Shown piece after piece: positions 48,305 through 59,239 of a stretch of DNA of 64,000 nt. Each line of letters opens with the position of its first letter. Positions within the stretch are counted from its first letter, which is position 1. The position numbers were made by a program, and so were the translations under genes. Origin of the DNA: Emergomyces orientalis (lineage: Eukaryota > Ascomycota > Eurotiomycetes > Onygenales > Ajellomycetaceae); contig MOWL01000088.1 in NCBI GenBank assembly GCA_002110485.1, positions 1,488,001-1,552,000 on the forward strand, read 5' to 3'. The notes beneath the pieces are model-generated. The model was not told the DNA's origin and searched no databases. It saw nothing but the letters and a program-made list of their open reading frames with translations.

Positions 48305-49030
48305 ATGAGCCGTAACGACCTCCTACGATTCCTCTCCAAGCCCGCAAAGTAAGTTCTATCTATCTATCTATCTATCTATCCATCCCTCTGTTATAGCGAT
48401 ATGTGGAATTTCTTTTTATCTCTGTTGCCACCTTGAATGTTACACAATTTCCAGTGATTTTTCTGGAAAATTATGCTCCCATCCGTCTATTCAATGGAAA
48501 ACAATCTCAGGCTAACTTCAACACCCGCAATTGATTAAAAAACAAAAGACCACGATAACGCCCCTTTCGAAAACCCACATCGGAAACCAAAACCCACCAT
48601 ATATCCCTTTTATTTTGACTGTATCTATAAAGGCAGATCTCCTCGTCTGCTAGACCCGATACTTTTGCAGGTATCGGTATCTTGCCAGTGCGGGGGTTCA
48701 AATATCGGATTAGCCACAATTCCCCATCCCAGAGCTTTCTTTATCCCCCTCTCCGCCAGACCCCCATAACGCCTCTCTTGGGGCAGGTACCGTTACATAT
48801 CGGTTTTTACATTTTGCTGGCATAGGTTGCCAGCTCTCTTAGGGCCACCCCAAACCAAAATTTTCGGGCCTTCCTCTATCTCGGGCGGACACCGCATTGT
48901 TCGTCTGGGTGGAAGATAGTGCTTTCATAAGAGGGCTTTGCTCCTTGTCCAAGGTCTTGCACGAAAACAGAAAGAAGTCTTCATTTTAATATCTTATCCT
49001 TTTTCTTCCGGTTTCACTCTTTATAGCTGA
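48305..49030 (+). promoter_or_regulatory. spliced upstream ORF in the AdoMet decarboxylase leader
   Basis: ATG 48305 opens a short frame, 'MSRNDLLRFLSKPA', interrupted by a good donor GTAAGT at 48349 and an acceptor TTTATAG ending at 49026. Spliced, it ends Asn-stop (TGA 49028-49030), 22 nt before the spe2 start. Unspliced, it ends Lys-stop at 48349-48351. Both isoforms encode almost the same 15-residue peptide. uORF control of AdoMetDC by polyamines is known in mammals and plants; a role here is inference. The intron carries a CTAT array. Confidence 0.6.
48356..48380. repeat. CTAT tetranucleotide microsatellite
   Basis: About six CTAT units immediately downstream of the leader-intron donor. 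Confidence 0.9.
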
Positions 49031-49052
49031 ATCCGTTTCTCCGGTTTCGGAT

Positions 49053-50791
49053 ATGGTGAACATTGAGATTCCGAAGAATTGCACGGCATCACCCTCCTCA
49101 TTCGTGGGGACCTCGTCGTTGACAATTAATCATGAGGCTACCTTGGATCTCGATTCGAGCAATGCCTTTGAAGGTTTGTTGCCCCGATTTTAAATTTCCA
49201 AGCGCCCTTCGCTTCATTTACTGACGTTGCATACTTAAAATTAGGGCCCGAAAAGCTGTTAGAGGTATGGTTTGGTCCATCTCCCCAGGACCTTCTTGGA
49301 TCAACGGAACCTACGGGGCTCAAAGTGGTTCCAGTAGAGATATGGAAAGACATGCTTGACCTTGTCAACTGCAAGGTTTTGTCAATCATTGAATCCGACG
49401 ATGTCGACGCTTACCTGCTCTCCGAATCCAGCATGTTTGTCTTCCCACACAAGCTCATCCTCAAGACCTGTGGGACCACCACCTTGCTCTCTGGACTGCC
49501 TCGCATTCTCGAGATTGCGGCTTTATATGCTGGTTTCCCCAAGAATACCGCCCCAGCTTCTCGTGGGATCAAGACTGCGGCTGCTCCGTACCGCGTCTTC
49601 TACAGCAGAAAGAACTTTTTGTTCCCCGATCGCCAGCGTGGTCCCCATCGCAGCTGGCGCGATGAGGTTAAGGCGATGGACCAGCTATTCCTTGGAGGCA
49701 GCGCATACATGATTGGCAAAATGAATGGCGAGCATTGGTATCTCTACCTGACCGAGCCGTATACCGTCTTGACCCCGCCGTCAACGCCAAGCAACGATAC
49801 GCCCGTGAAGGTCCTTGACTTCCCCGAGTATCCCAAGACAACCTCAACAACTACTACTGCTACCACTAGCTCGGCCAGGGAGGAAGAGGAGAGTGACGAG
49901 ACTCTCGAAATACTGATGACTGACCTGGACGAGGAGAATGCGAAGCAATTCTACCTCGACCATGCGAGTGCGGTCGCAATGGAAGGCCGTCATCGGTACC
50001 AACACCACCACCAACAAGCAAGGGACAACAACAACAACACCGCCAACGACGACGAACATCTAGATGTTTTCAGCAACACCTCCGATTCAAGCGATGACCT
50101 TGGTTCAGATATGGATCAACAATCCCTACCCCCCGAACTCACCACGGAGGGTCACGGTCTCGGAACCGTCGTGTCGGAATCATGCGGTCTCTCCGACATC
50201 TACCCGACAAGCAAGTACCCCGGCGCTCGCGTCGACGCATACCTATTCACCCCATGCGGCTTCTCTGCCAATGGCGTCGTCCCAGCCCCGACCCCGGCCC
50301 CTGCTACAGACGCCAACAGCAACCGCAACGGCAAATCTAGCACCACCACTACCAGCAGCACCGGCTCCCATTACTTCACCGTCCATGTCACCCCAGAACC
50401 CCACTGCTCCTACGCCTCCTTCGAAACCAACGTCCCGCAACTCCAAAGCGGGCGCGAAACCTCCGAAATCGTCGAGCATGTTGTGGATATTTTCAAGCCG
50501 GGCCGTTTTAGCGTGACGCTGTTTGAGGCTAAAAAGCCTAGCAATAATATCAACAATAATGTTGTCGGTGTTTCTTCCAATGGGACCGGAAATGGAGGAC
50601 AGCACGACCACCAGCAGCAGGTGAAGCACAATAATGCGGCTGTTCGTAATGTGAAGATGGAGCGGATCCCGGGGTATCGACGTGTTGATCGCATTGTGCA
50701 TGATTTGGATGGGTATGATCTTGTCTTCCGCTATTATGAGCGTAATGATTGGAGAGGCGGGGCACCGCGGATTGGGGAGCATGCGTTTTAA
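49053..50791 (+). CDS. spe2: S-adenosylmethionine decarboxylase proenzyme
   Basis: Exons join(49053..49173,49245..50791), 555 aa. The cytosolic pyruvoyl enzyme makes decarboxylated AdoMet for spermidine and spermine synthesis. 'NAFEGPEKLLEVWF' is assembled across the intron. 'YLLSESSMFVFPHKLILKTCG' (about residues 97-117) contains the self-cleavage site, Glu101-Ser102, whose Ser becomes the pyruvoyl group. Also visible are 'FYSRKNFLFPDRQRGPHRSW', 'LGGSAYMIGKMNGEHWYLY' and 'YFTVHVTPEPHCSYASFETN' (catalytic Cys/Ser/His region). Longer than the roughly 400-aa yeast enzyme because of disordered Asp/Asn/Thr-rich inserts (about residues 265-335 and 375-400) and an Asn-rich insert near the C-terminus. 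Preceded by a uORF and a leader intron of 678 nt. Confidence 0.94.
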
Positions 50792-51698
50792 AGGGGGTGG
50801 TTTTTTTTTATTCATTTATTTATTTATTTTTTTGTTCAGTTTAGTTGGATTCAGTTTTTGTGGATTGGGAATGCTCTTTTGTTTTATTTTTTTTATTTTT
50901 ATATTTTACTCTCTTTTGTTGTTTGACTTGATTTGCTTGCCTTGCTTGCCTTGCTTGCCTTTTGCTAGCTTGATATTCTTAGTTTTGTTATTTTATTTTA
51001 TTTTACTTTCTTGCCTTCTTTTAACACATTCTTTGACCAGCTTTTATTATTGCAGATTTTTTTTTATTTTTTTTTTTTACTTTAAATCCCCCCTCCCAGT
51101 TTCATTCAAACTTAATAATGATATATCCCTTACACGGTCTTTCTACAATACTCAAAGTGAACTCTAGCATTTACTACTACTTATTTGATAGTTCCTCTCG
51201 CCTCCTGCTCATTGTCAAATTTATATATTATTTGGCGATGAATTTCTTGCTTGTTTTATGTCATCAGGTTTAAAGCTTTCAGTATATTTTTCTGTTGCCT
51301 CGGAAAAATAATCGCTTTTTATTATGAGCTTACGGGTCCTGCTGTTCCCAACACACAAACTTGCATACATTCATTTTTCTTGAGATGTCTTGAAGTTGAC
51401 TGTTTTAAATAATATTCATTGATGTTTGCTTTGGCTTTAATTCATGATGGAAACCAGATTGTTTGTACATCTTTCAATATGTAGCAAGCAGCAAAGTAGT
51501 TTCAACTGAATTGTAGCTTTTCAATGTGTACGGAGTGCTGGCATAATTATTTGTGAAGCTTGAATTCTCTGGTAGAATTACGTATACAGGTTAGCTTGCA
51601 CTTCCAGATAATCTTGCTCTGCTGCAGTTGTAAGCTGAATAACAGTGAATGTATAACAAGAACACATTGTGAATTATCTTTTAATTAATATTATTCAA
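50792..51698. other. intergenic, 3' of spe2
   Basis: T-rich 3' UTR-like DNA, then AT-rich sequence up to the transposon boundary. No gene seen. Confidence 0.45.
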
Positions 51699-51856
51699 TG
51701 TTGCGTCTACTATCTTGTTGATAGTATATAGTGTGAGATAGTTGAAGCTTCTATTGGCAGATCTATCTACAAAAAGTCTAATATAGTGGCGGACACGTGA
51801 GATAGGGAGGTTGCCACAGCAGCTGCAGCGGCCGCAGCCGGGCCGGGCGGCCAACA
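51699..51856 (-). repeat. Ty1/copia long terminal repeat (3' LTR)
   Basis: 158 bp bounded by TGTTG...CAACA. On the minus strand it follows a G-rich polypurine tract (complement of 51857-51865) downstream of copia RNase H coding, which is the position expected of a 3' LTR. The other LTR is not seen in the window. Confidence 0.75.
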
Positions 51857-51868
51857 CCCCCCCTCAAG
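51857..51868 (-). other. copia polypurine tract
   Basis: On the minus strand, AG-GGGGGG-type purines directly precede the LTR; this would prime plus-strand DNA synthesis. Confidence 0.65.
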
Positions 51869-51929
51869 AATCATGTATAAAACACCCAATCCACTGAGAT
51901 AGCTCACTGAAACTTAATTACATGTGAGA

Positions 51930-52436
51930 ATTTAATCATTCCCTTCTTTATCACCTGTAAGTCCCAGCAAATCCATGAAACATCCAAAAGCCACTGTATC
52001 AAGGGGTTTGATAAGTCCATCTGTTGCCATACATGCAGTAGGGATGTATTTCAATTCTATAACACCCTGGTTCAACTGCAATTGCAAAAAATGAAAATGC
52101 ATGTCAATGTGCTTGCTTTGGGCTGAAACGGCCACAACCTTGATGAGGTCAATGGCACCCTTATTATCAGGGTAGATTTGAATAGGAGACGTAGCAACAA
52201 AGCCGGGCTTCATCATAATATAGTGAATTCATGTAGCCTCATGAACCGCCTTGCTAAGTGCAATGTATTCAGCCTCATTTGAACTGAGTGAAATGCACGG
52301 CTGCTTCACTGAACACCATGAAATTGAGCTGCCTGCAAGCTTAAAAATATACCTGAATGTCAATTTTCTATCATCATTAAGAACACCCGCTCAATCAGAA
52401 TTCAAGTAGTCAATCAGCAGATAAGTTGTCATGCCA
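51930..52436 (-). pseudogene. Ty1/copia pol fragment, RNase H end
   Basis: The minus strand reads 'NDDRKLTF' and 'LAGSSISWCSVKQ', then 'SSNEAEYIALSKAVHEAT', 'IYPDNKGAIDLIK', 'SKHIDMHFHFLQLQLNQG' and 'YIPTACMATDGLIKPLD', the standard C-terminal order of copia RNase H. At least two TGA stops stand where family members have Trp, consistent with RIP G-to-A change. The 5' part of the element is missing: the reading is cut at about 52436, where the LINE begins. Confidence 0.85.
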
Positions 52437-52718
52437 CAGCCTCAGTGCATCGCTTAGGGCGCTAGCGCCTAGCTAGCGCCACGCACATACACACTCATGT
52501 ATATATATTTACAGAGGCCTCTGCGGTTCTTGATACTCTTCTCTTAGCTAGTGATTAGCTACATACCACTACGAACATATACCTATCTTGCTACTATTGT
52601 CTATTATTACTTATTTCTTCACTATTAGCTTCTCATGCTGTCTATTCAGTGCTATGCTCTCACAGTTTCTAATCACTCTAATCAATTGAGAGACAGTTCA
52701 TTGAGTTAACTAGCAGTC

Positions 52719-52946
52719 ATGGCCTCTGAATGCAATCTTCGACCCCGAACAACGCCCCGTGCGACAACACCCCCAGCACCTGCAGAGAATACAAGCTTAG
52801 AGTGTGATACAGCAGCTTCCCCTGCACTTTCTGTGACATCTGCAAACCTTCCACACCGGGACATGCTCAATTTTAATCAAGAGGATGCGATCCAAGCTGA
52901 AACACAAGAGTTGATGAAGAAGATCAAGACTCTAAAAATAAAATAA
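52719..52946 (+). pseudogene. LINE ORF1 N-terminal fragment
   Basis: ATG frame of 75 codons ('MASECNLRPRTTPRATTPPA' opening, then an acidic/coiled stretch 'QAETQELMKKIKTLKIK'). The same frame continues past the stop with more TAA/TGA. This is a Pro/Thr-rich ORF1-type start. Confidence 0.55.
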
Positions 52947-53859
52947 GACTTGATTAACTTGCAGAAACAACATGCAACACTTCAATATCAACTGAAAAAT
53001 GAACTTCAAACAAGTTCAGAAACTATTATTAATACTGAGTAAAAAACACATTTGATCTCTAGAAATGACACTACAAGTAACTCTGATCTACTGAGAATTG
53101 ATACTTATTGTAAAAGGTGAGCAATTAGGTATGAAAGAACTATATTGTGCCTAATATATAAGAAGAAAAGCTTAAGAAAGAAAAGAGAAAGAAAAGAAAG
53201 AAGTGCAAAAAGTGTGTAGAAAAGTACTTTAAACACAGATTACAAGCAAGAACTAGTTACTAGCACAGAAGCTGACTAGCTCAAGTTCACATAATTATAT
53301 AGAGATTTAACTTCTAATATTATCTCTCTTCTTCTTTTTCATGATTCTCTGTAGATAGTTATTGAGAGTCTGAATCTTCTTTATTAAAAATATCTTTATT
53401 CAGATAAAAACAGTTCAGTTTATTTATTTGATCAGATAATACTTCTGATGATATCTAATTTTTTTTTTAAAAATTTTCTTAATATAGTACTTCTCATGCT
53501 CATTAATATCTATGACCAGTGATTGAGATTCATGACAGATTTGAAATGACTGCAGATTTTGAGTGATAAGACAAAGTAAATTCACATGAAAAATATTATA
53601 AATTCTAGATAATATATTTAATTAATAGATATAAGAGTCAATTCTCTCTATTATCTTGAACTTTTTATTCTGAATATTCAGCTTCTTTGAAGACTGAAGT
53701 GTAGAAATTCAATCTGGAAATAACTTAGATTGAAATAGATATCTAGATTGGAATGAAAGTCAAGAAAATCAAGAAAATGAGAGAAATAGAAAAAAAATTC
53801 CTTCTCAACTATATAGAGTATGCTCAATGATTAAAGATGAGTTCTCCTCATTAAATATT

Positions 53860-54903
53860 GAAAAGATTGAACATGAAAAGCTATATTCATGAAAAGAAAA
53901 ACTAGACTCAATGATTTCAATTGAAATAAGTGCATTATCAAAATCAGAAGAAGCTGAGAATCATAAAAGAATAATAGAGAAAATTGATTTTAAAAAGTCA
54001 ATTCTAATCTATTCAGATGGTTCAATGAATGAAAATAAAGGCCTAGAAGCTGGAATAGCATATACAGAAGATAATTACAAATATACATCAGATTCATGGA
54101 ATATTGGAAATGAATGTGAAGTATTTGATGCTGAATTATATGCTATTATGAAAGCTTTTAAACTGATAGAAATAAAAGCTTCAAAAAGAAAAGATATGAA
54201 AGAAGCATGAATTTTTTCAGATAGTCAAGCAGCTTTGAAAAGAATTCAAAAGAATGAAATTCATAATGATCAAATGAATATAGAAGTAATTCTAAAGATA
54301 TGCAAAAGAATTCAATTAAAATATAAGACAAAGATATATCTGAGCTGGGTTCCTGCTCATATAAATATACATGGAAATGAGCTTGCTGATGAAGCAGCAA
54401 AGAAAGGAACAAAACTAAATATTGCAAGTTCAAAAATAGTTTCATGATCTTTTATTAAAAGAAAGATAAAAGAGAATTGCTTAGAAAAATGATATAAAAT
54501 ATGGGAAAAACAAAGAAAAAGTCCTCACTATCTTAGATTTGAAACTAAATCTAAATGAAAATCATGCTCTATTAAGTGCAAGAAGAAGCTTTTCTTCTCA
54601 AGCATTCAATTGAAATTAGATCATGGCTATTTCAAATCTTATTTGAAAAGAATATCTGATATTGAAAGTGAAAATTGTGAATATTATGACTCTCTTGAAG
54701 ACCCAGAACATATCTTAATGAATTACTCATTAAATCAAGAACTTAGAGCTGAACTGAGATATAAATATAAACTGAGAGAAATGAATATGAAACTACTATT
54801 TTCAACTGAAATAGACAGTCAATATTTAATTGATTTTCTCAATGAAACTCAAATAGCTACTAGAAATCAATTCTATTTCAAAGATGAATATATAAATGAA
54901 TGA
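53860..54903 (+). pseudogene. LINE ORF2 RNase H and C-terminal part
   Basis: In one region the plus strand reads 'ILIYSDGSMNENKGLEAG' (RNase H first Asp), 'FDAELYAIMKAFKLIEIK' (Glu), 'IFSDSQAALKRIQ' (Asp) and 'LSWVPAHINIHGNELADEAA' (His/Asp), the full RNase H set of Tad-clade LINEs. Then follows 'CEYYDSLEDPEHILMNY', a degenerate C-terminal zinc motif. TGA stands in place of Trp at several points (54208-54210, 54446-54448). AT content is very high. Confidence 0.85.
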
Positions 54904-55110
54904 GAATCTGAAATATTCTTTATAAAAACTGCTAGATATTATATAATATCTCACTATTTCTTTTGTGTTAGAGTCTGTCTTTTATTTCCTTTGTATTCAT
55001 GTCATGAGTTATTTTGTCTATCATTAATTTATTTTCTTTGTAATCACTTGAAAATTATATGAAAAAAAGAGAATATAAATAATCTTCAAAGATATTTATA
55101 AATAAATAAA

Positions 55111-55498
55111 TACAAAAAGAAAAATCAATTTGCTGACTATTCTGGGCTGGAATTCAAGTATTGCAAGTGCTATTTGTTTGAAGAAAAAATGTATAGTAAT
55201 TAGTGTTAAAGTTAGAAAAATCCTGAGACTCTTTGAGTCTCAGGTAGATATCATAGTCTCTGACTGCATATATATCTATAATTGAAGAATAATAATAATA
55301 ATCAGGAAATTTTGAAGATTAACAAGGTCTTGTTCAAACACTGCAAGCAGTTGAAAGCAGTATTGAGTATTAAAATATTAAAAGTTAACTTATCAACATC
55401 ATTCTCAGAAGAATAAGAAAAACTGAGAGTTTTCTTGACTTAAATAAATATCTATTTAACAGTCAACTCATTCAAGATGGTGAAGTGGAATAAGGGGT
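55111..55498. other. AT-rich spacer between LINE and gypsy LTR
   Basis: No gene recognised. It contains a perfect hairpin (55222-55244). It may be decayed host or transposon DNA; the expected 5' part of the interrupted copia element was looked for and not recognised. Confidence 0.4.
55222..55244. repeat. 10-bp perfect inverted repeat (hairpin)
   Basis: CCTGAGACTC, 3-nt loop TTT, GAGTCTCAGG, in AT-rich DNA next to the gypsy element. Confidence 0.85.
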
Positions 55499-55830
55499 TG
55501 TGCACTTTTGGCGGCACGTGGGCAGGAGCAGCGGGATTGTAAGGAGGTTGGTAAGTTCGCCATGTATACAATATTCTATTCAATGAGCTATCCAAATAGC
55601 AATACAAAAGAACACATAGGAGATTCAAATATAGAAGAAGAACAAGCAATCAATCACATATTAAATCACACAATCAAAAAGGAGCAATCTCACTGCTCTG
55701 CGTACAATCAATCTTCGCCGAATCCACACGTGTGTCAAAGGATAATGGGAATATGAGGCAGCCATGCCAAACAAATATATGAGACAGTCTTGGTGAAAAG
55801 TAATACCACACCAAGATTCCTCACCACACA
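55499..55830 (-). repeat. Ty3/gypsy long terminal repeat (3' LTR)
   Basis: 332 bp bounded by TGTG...CACA. It is preceded on the minus strand by a polypurine tract (complement of 55831-55842). It follows the last ORF of the minus-strand element. The paired 5' LTR should lie beyond 64000, so the boundaries rest on terminal dinucleotides and the PPT only. Confidence 0.65.
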
Positions 55831-55842
55831 TCTCCCCCCTCT
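55831..55842 (-). other. gypsy polypurine tract
   Basis: The minus strand reads GAGGGGGGAGA next to the LTR start TGTGTGG. Confidence 0.65.
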
Positions 55843-56152
55843 ATAGCTTGTTGACCTGGCAAGTAAGAATGTGATCTGAATGAATGAAAACAAGGAATTG
55901 CAGAAAAGAATCAATCAAGAATCAAGAAAATGAAAGACAATCAATAAAAGAATATAGAAAAGAGAAAGAAAAAGTGAACAGCAGAGAAAAGAAAGACAAG
56001 CAAGAACAAGAGAAAACAGGGAAACAAGTAAGCAGAATGTGATCAACACAGTGACAGTGGCAAGATGCGGCAAATTGGCAACAGCGCGATTGTGATTGGT
56101 CAATCTTTTGACGGCCTGGGGCCGGGAAAACATGATTGACTGATGACTGTGG

Positions 56153-58783
56153 CTATTCGGCGGGCGCATTCTCGCGGCCATGCACTGGAATCTGCATAGC
56201 CTTGCCCTCGGCGACAGCGTGATCTCCCTCAATTGAGGCAAGGGGGATGTTCCTCTTCAGACAATAGAAACAGCTATGTTCTTCAAATAATTCCTCCTCT
56301 GTAGCCATCATGATCTTGAAACACTGAATCTCTTTGGTGACTGCTCTCTTGCGCCACTCCTCAATGTATTCTTGCAGTGAACTGCCCTTGCCGTTGAAGA
56401 GAATATCTTGCTCGTGCCTGACCATAGAGTCATCCCACTTCCGTCGACCCACCAGAGCATCCGAAATCGCTCCAAGACCCGTGACTGGAACAGCAGCAGG
56501 GTACCGATATGGAATACTTCCATATAATACCGAAAGGCCAGAGGGTGTTGACAGCCCAGCAACCAAATCGTGATGTGCTCAAGAGAGCTGCTCCCACGAT
56601 CCGCTTTCAGAGACTTCAAGAGAGTGCCTGTCATCCTGAATTCCAACATACCATGGCAGCATTGTCTTGCGTTCCTTAGTAGCAGGCCCGGTGCTTCCAT
56701 GAGGAAGATGCGGCATGGTTATTCGAGCATCGCCTTGCTTGCATGGGACAGTCATTCACTGTGTTCTGAAGTTGTTGAGATTCTTGTTGGTGAGCATCTC
56801 AGATGTCACCTCTTGAACAATTCCATCATTCAGGAGATTGCAAGCACGCAGGCATCTGTTCCATTCTTGAATATTTTGATGCATTCCCAGGACTATGGTG
56901 GTGCAATTCCTCCCATCTTCGTCGCTGAAAGAGACTGATCCCTGAATCATATTCACTCCATGATTTTCCTCCGCCAGGCGTTTAATATTGACATCAATAT
57001 GGCGGAAGTAAGTGCTATCCCCAGACAAGGCGTATTTTGCATAATAGGGATAGGAAATCAGGTGCGTGCGATGATCGGGGCGGAGAGCAACATACCACAC
57101 ATAATACAGTGAATCTTGACAGATGATCTGTTGAACAATCCTGTGCAACATTGTTCAGAGCCACCTCCAGGTCTTCTTATCTTTTTGCTGATGGAACCTG
57201 TACATGCTCCATTCGACTGTGGCAACCTTCGCCAGGGTGTTGTAATTATTGTTGACCCCTGCCACCTTCATCGCGTTCATCCATCTAAATATTGGCAGGA
57301 TGACGGAACCATCCTTCTTCCATTGCTGAAAAGCTGCACTGGAATTGAAATCAAGAAAAGCAAGTCAGATCAGTGTTTGTTCTCAATTTGATGATGTAAC
57401 TGGCGGTAGGCGATTATGGCACATTTGATATACCTGTAGCATATCTTCGGGGCGAGGAGGTCGGTGATCAAGACAGAAGAAATGATATGTGTCATCAGCA
57501 GCTTACATCCGTCCAAGATTCTGGTGATTATTCACCACAAGCCCGATTCTCTTTATCAGCCCCGCATGGTCAAGATCGCGTGTAAGGAGTCCAATCTTGC
57601 TGTCAAGATTTACTGAATGCAGATAGCATATAGTCAAGCCTTGTCGCGGAAGTCTGGCTATCTTGTTCAGAAGATGCATCAGCTGACATTCTTCTATCTT
57701 CTTTGCATCTCTAAGCTGCGCTTTCACATCCACAGGGACATAGGGAGAACACCAGCATCCTCTGTTCACTGTTGTATGCTGCTTGTCAGTTGCCTCTACC
57801 AAAGCAGGGCTATCTTGATCAACCCCCATATTCTCAAATTCTGCAACTTGGTCAGGGCTGAGAAGTTCAGCAAGATGGATGTCTGACAAGACTGCAGACA
57901 GGCTGCTGATGTCCGAAAGCAAGGATTGGCTGGAGACGCGGCGAGAAGTACGCACAGGAGGACTATGTATAGAACCTTGAGGAGATCCAAGTGAGGGTGC
58001 ACTGAGGCATATCATGTTCAACACACGGGGAGAAGGTAGAGGAGACTGGCCAGTCATATGTTGATTGGGAGGGGATAGGACACGTTCTTGAGGCTGGGGT
58101 GAAGCAACTGTCATAGAATCTTCAGTGAGAATTCCGCCAGGACCAAAGATAAGACCTGCAGCTTGAAGATTTCCTTGTGTGATCTCTTGGCCAATAAAAT
58201 TGGAATCAGCCGCTGCTTTGATATCTGTCAACATGATCATCTTATATCGCTTAACTCCTCGTCGAGGTGGCTGAGTGATGCGAGCCCACATTGCTTGATT
58301 GATCCGGCCGATTGCAGAAGCATATTCGTGATGTAGGGCCAGGGTTTGACAGGCGCGTTGCATCCGCTCTGAAGTCATGATATGCCAGAACGAATCCACG
58401 CGAACTTTTCCCCACATCCTGGTGCATGTAGTATATGCTATGGCGCAGCGATCGCGCCGTTCAGCTACCTGAGCAGCAACTCGTTGAAGCTCCGCCGTCT
58501 GGTTATCAAATGCTTGCTGGGCCACCACCTGGCGCCAGGATCCATCATTTCTCATCCACTCATAGAATGCAGCAACCTCATCTTGAGCCGCCTCATGGCG
58601 CCCCATGAGTAGATTACCGATCTCACATTGTGCTTGGTAGCGAACCTGCGGATTCTGACCCAGAGAATTGACATAAGCTTGCAGCTCCATCGCCGTATGA
58701 AAAACATGGTTATCATATGTCACAAGAGCGAGCTGGCTCGCTGGTCTCGGTACCAGAGTGTGTTGGCTAGAGGGGTTCGACAT
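56153..58783 (-). pseudogene. extra ORF of the gypsy element with oxygenase-like C-terminal half
   Basis: Inferred exons complement(join(56153..57338,57401..57433,57507..58783)); both introns (GTAAGC...CTACAG, GTTACA...TTCCAG) keep frame. Exon 1 is 425 intact codons: a helical N-terminal region ('HEAAQDEVAAFYEWMRNDG'), a Ser/Pro-rich linker, and 'LLSPDQVAEFENMGV'. The second half reads 'LYYVWYVALRPDHRTHLISY', 'YFRHIDVNIKRLAEE', 'MIQGSVSFSDEDGRNCT', then 'RITMPHLPHGSTGPATKERK'. His-x-Asp in 'RHID', a distal His in 'PHGST' and an Arg ten residues later match the metal and 2-oxoglutarate ligands of the Fe(II) oxygenase fold. Three in-frame TGA codons (57155, 56756, 56579) break it. I recall free-standing fungal relatives of unknown function. 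The enzyme call is inference. Confidence 0.65.
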
Positions 58784-59239
58784 CTTTGTAATGAAATAAG
58801 GAAATATAGAGAAAAATCAATGAATTAAAAATAGAAAAAGAGACTTGAATGCCAATTTGAAAAAGAAAAATGATTATCTGGGCAGAGCAGGTCAATAATA
58901 TAATACTTCCTCAAGGTGAATTTTGGAAGATAATGTGAAAAGCAGTCAACATGCAGCAAGAGTGACAGCAGTTCATAAAATTCACTGCCAGCTTCAATCT
59001 GACACAGAGAATTGAATATCAAAGAGAAAGTAAATAAAACAAAGAAAAGACAATATCAAGAGATTAAAATTAGAAGGAACTGATATGATGCATGAAAAAC
59101 ATGCAAGAAAGAAGCAGAATCATGAAAAATAGAGACTAAGAAAACAGCAACTTGAATGAAGAAAACAACAACAAGGAAATCATTATACAAAGAAAAACAG
59201 CAGTCAGATAATGACTGTAAACTTCTTATCATGAGGAAT
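58784..59239 (-). other. spacer between integrase and the extra ORF
   Basis: AT-rich, no recognisable coding. It might contain the promoter or splice signals that express the extra ORF. Confidence 0.35.

Larger units (their letters stand above)
52437..55110 (+). mobile_element. RIP-decayed Tad-like LINE, internally deleted
   Basis: A GC-rich start with a perfect palindrome (GGCGCTAGCGCC near 52458) is followed by ORF1 and then very AT-rich DNA. Only about 1 kb separates ORF1 from RNase H, so the endonuclease and most of the reverse transcriptase are gone. The 3' end is placed at AAATAAATAAATA-type sequence near 55100. Boundaries are approximate. Confidence 0.7.

Noticed and set aside
48640..48720. 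tRNA-like 'GGGGTTCAAAT' box
   Set aside because: The flanking bases do not form a T-stem or acceptor stem.
55111..55498. 5' remainder of the interrupted copia element
   Set aside because: I read both strands for integrase/RT motifs and found none.
57617..57886. Plus-strand frames inside the gypsy element's extra ORF
   Set aside because: Antisense shadows of the long intact minus-strand exon.
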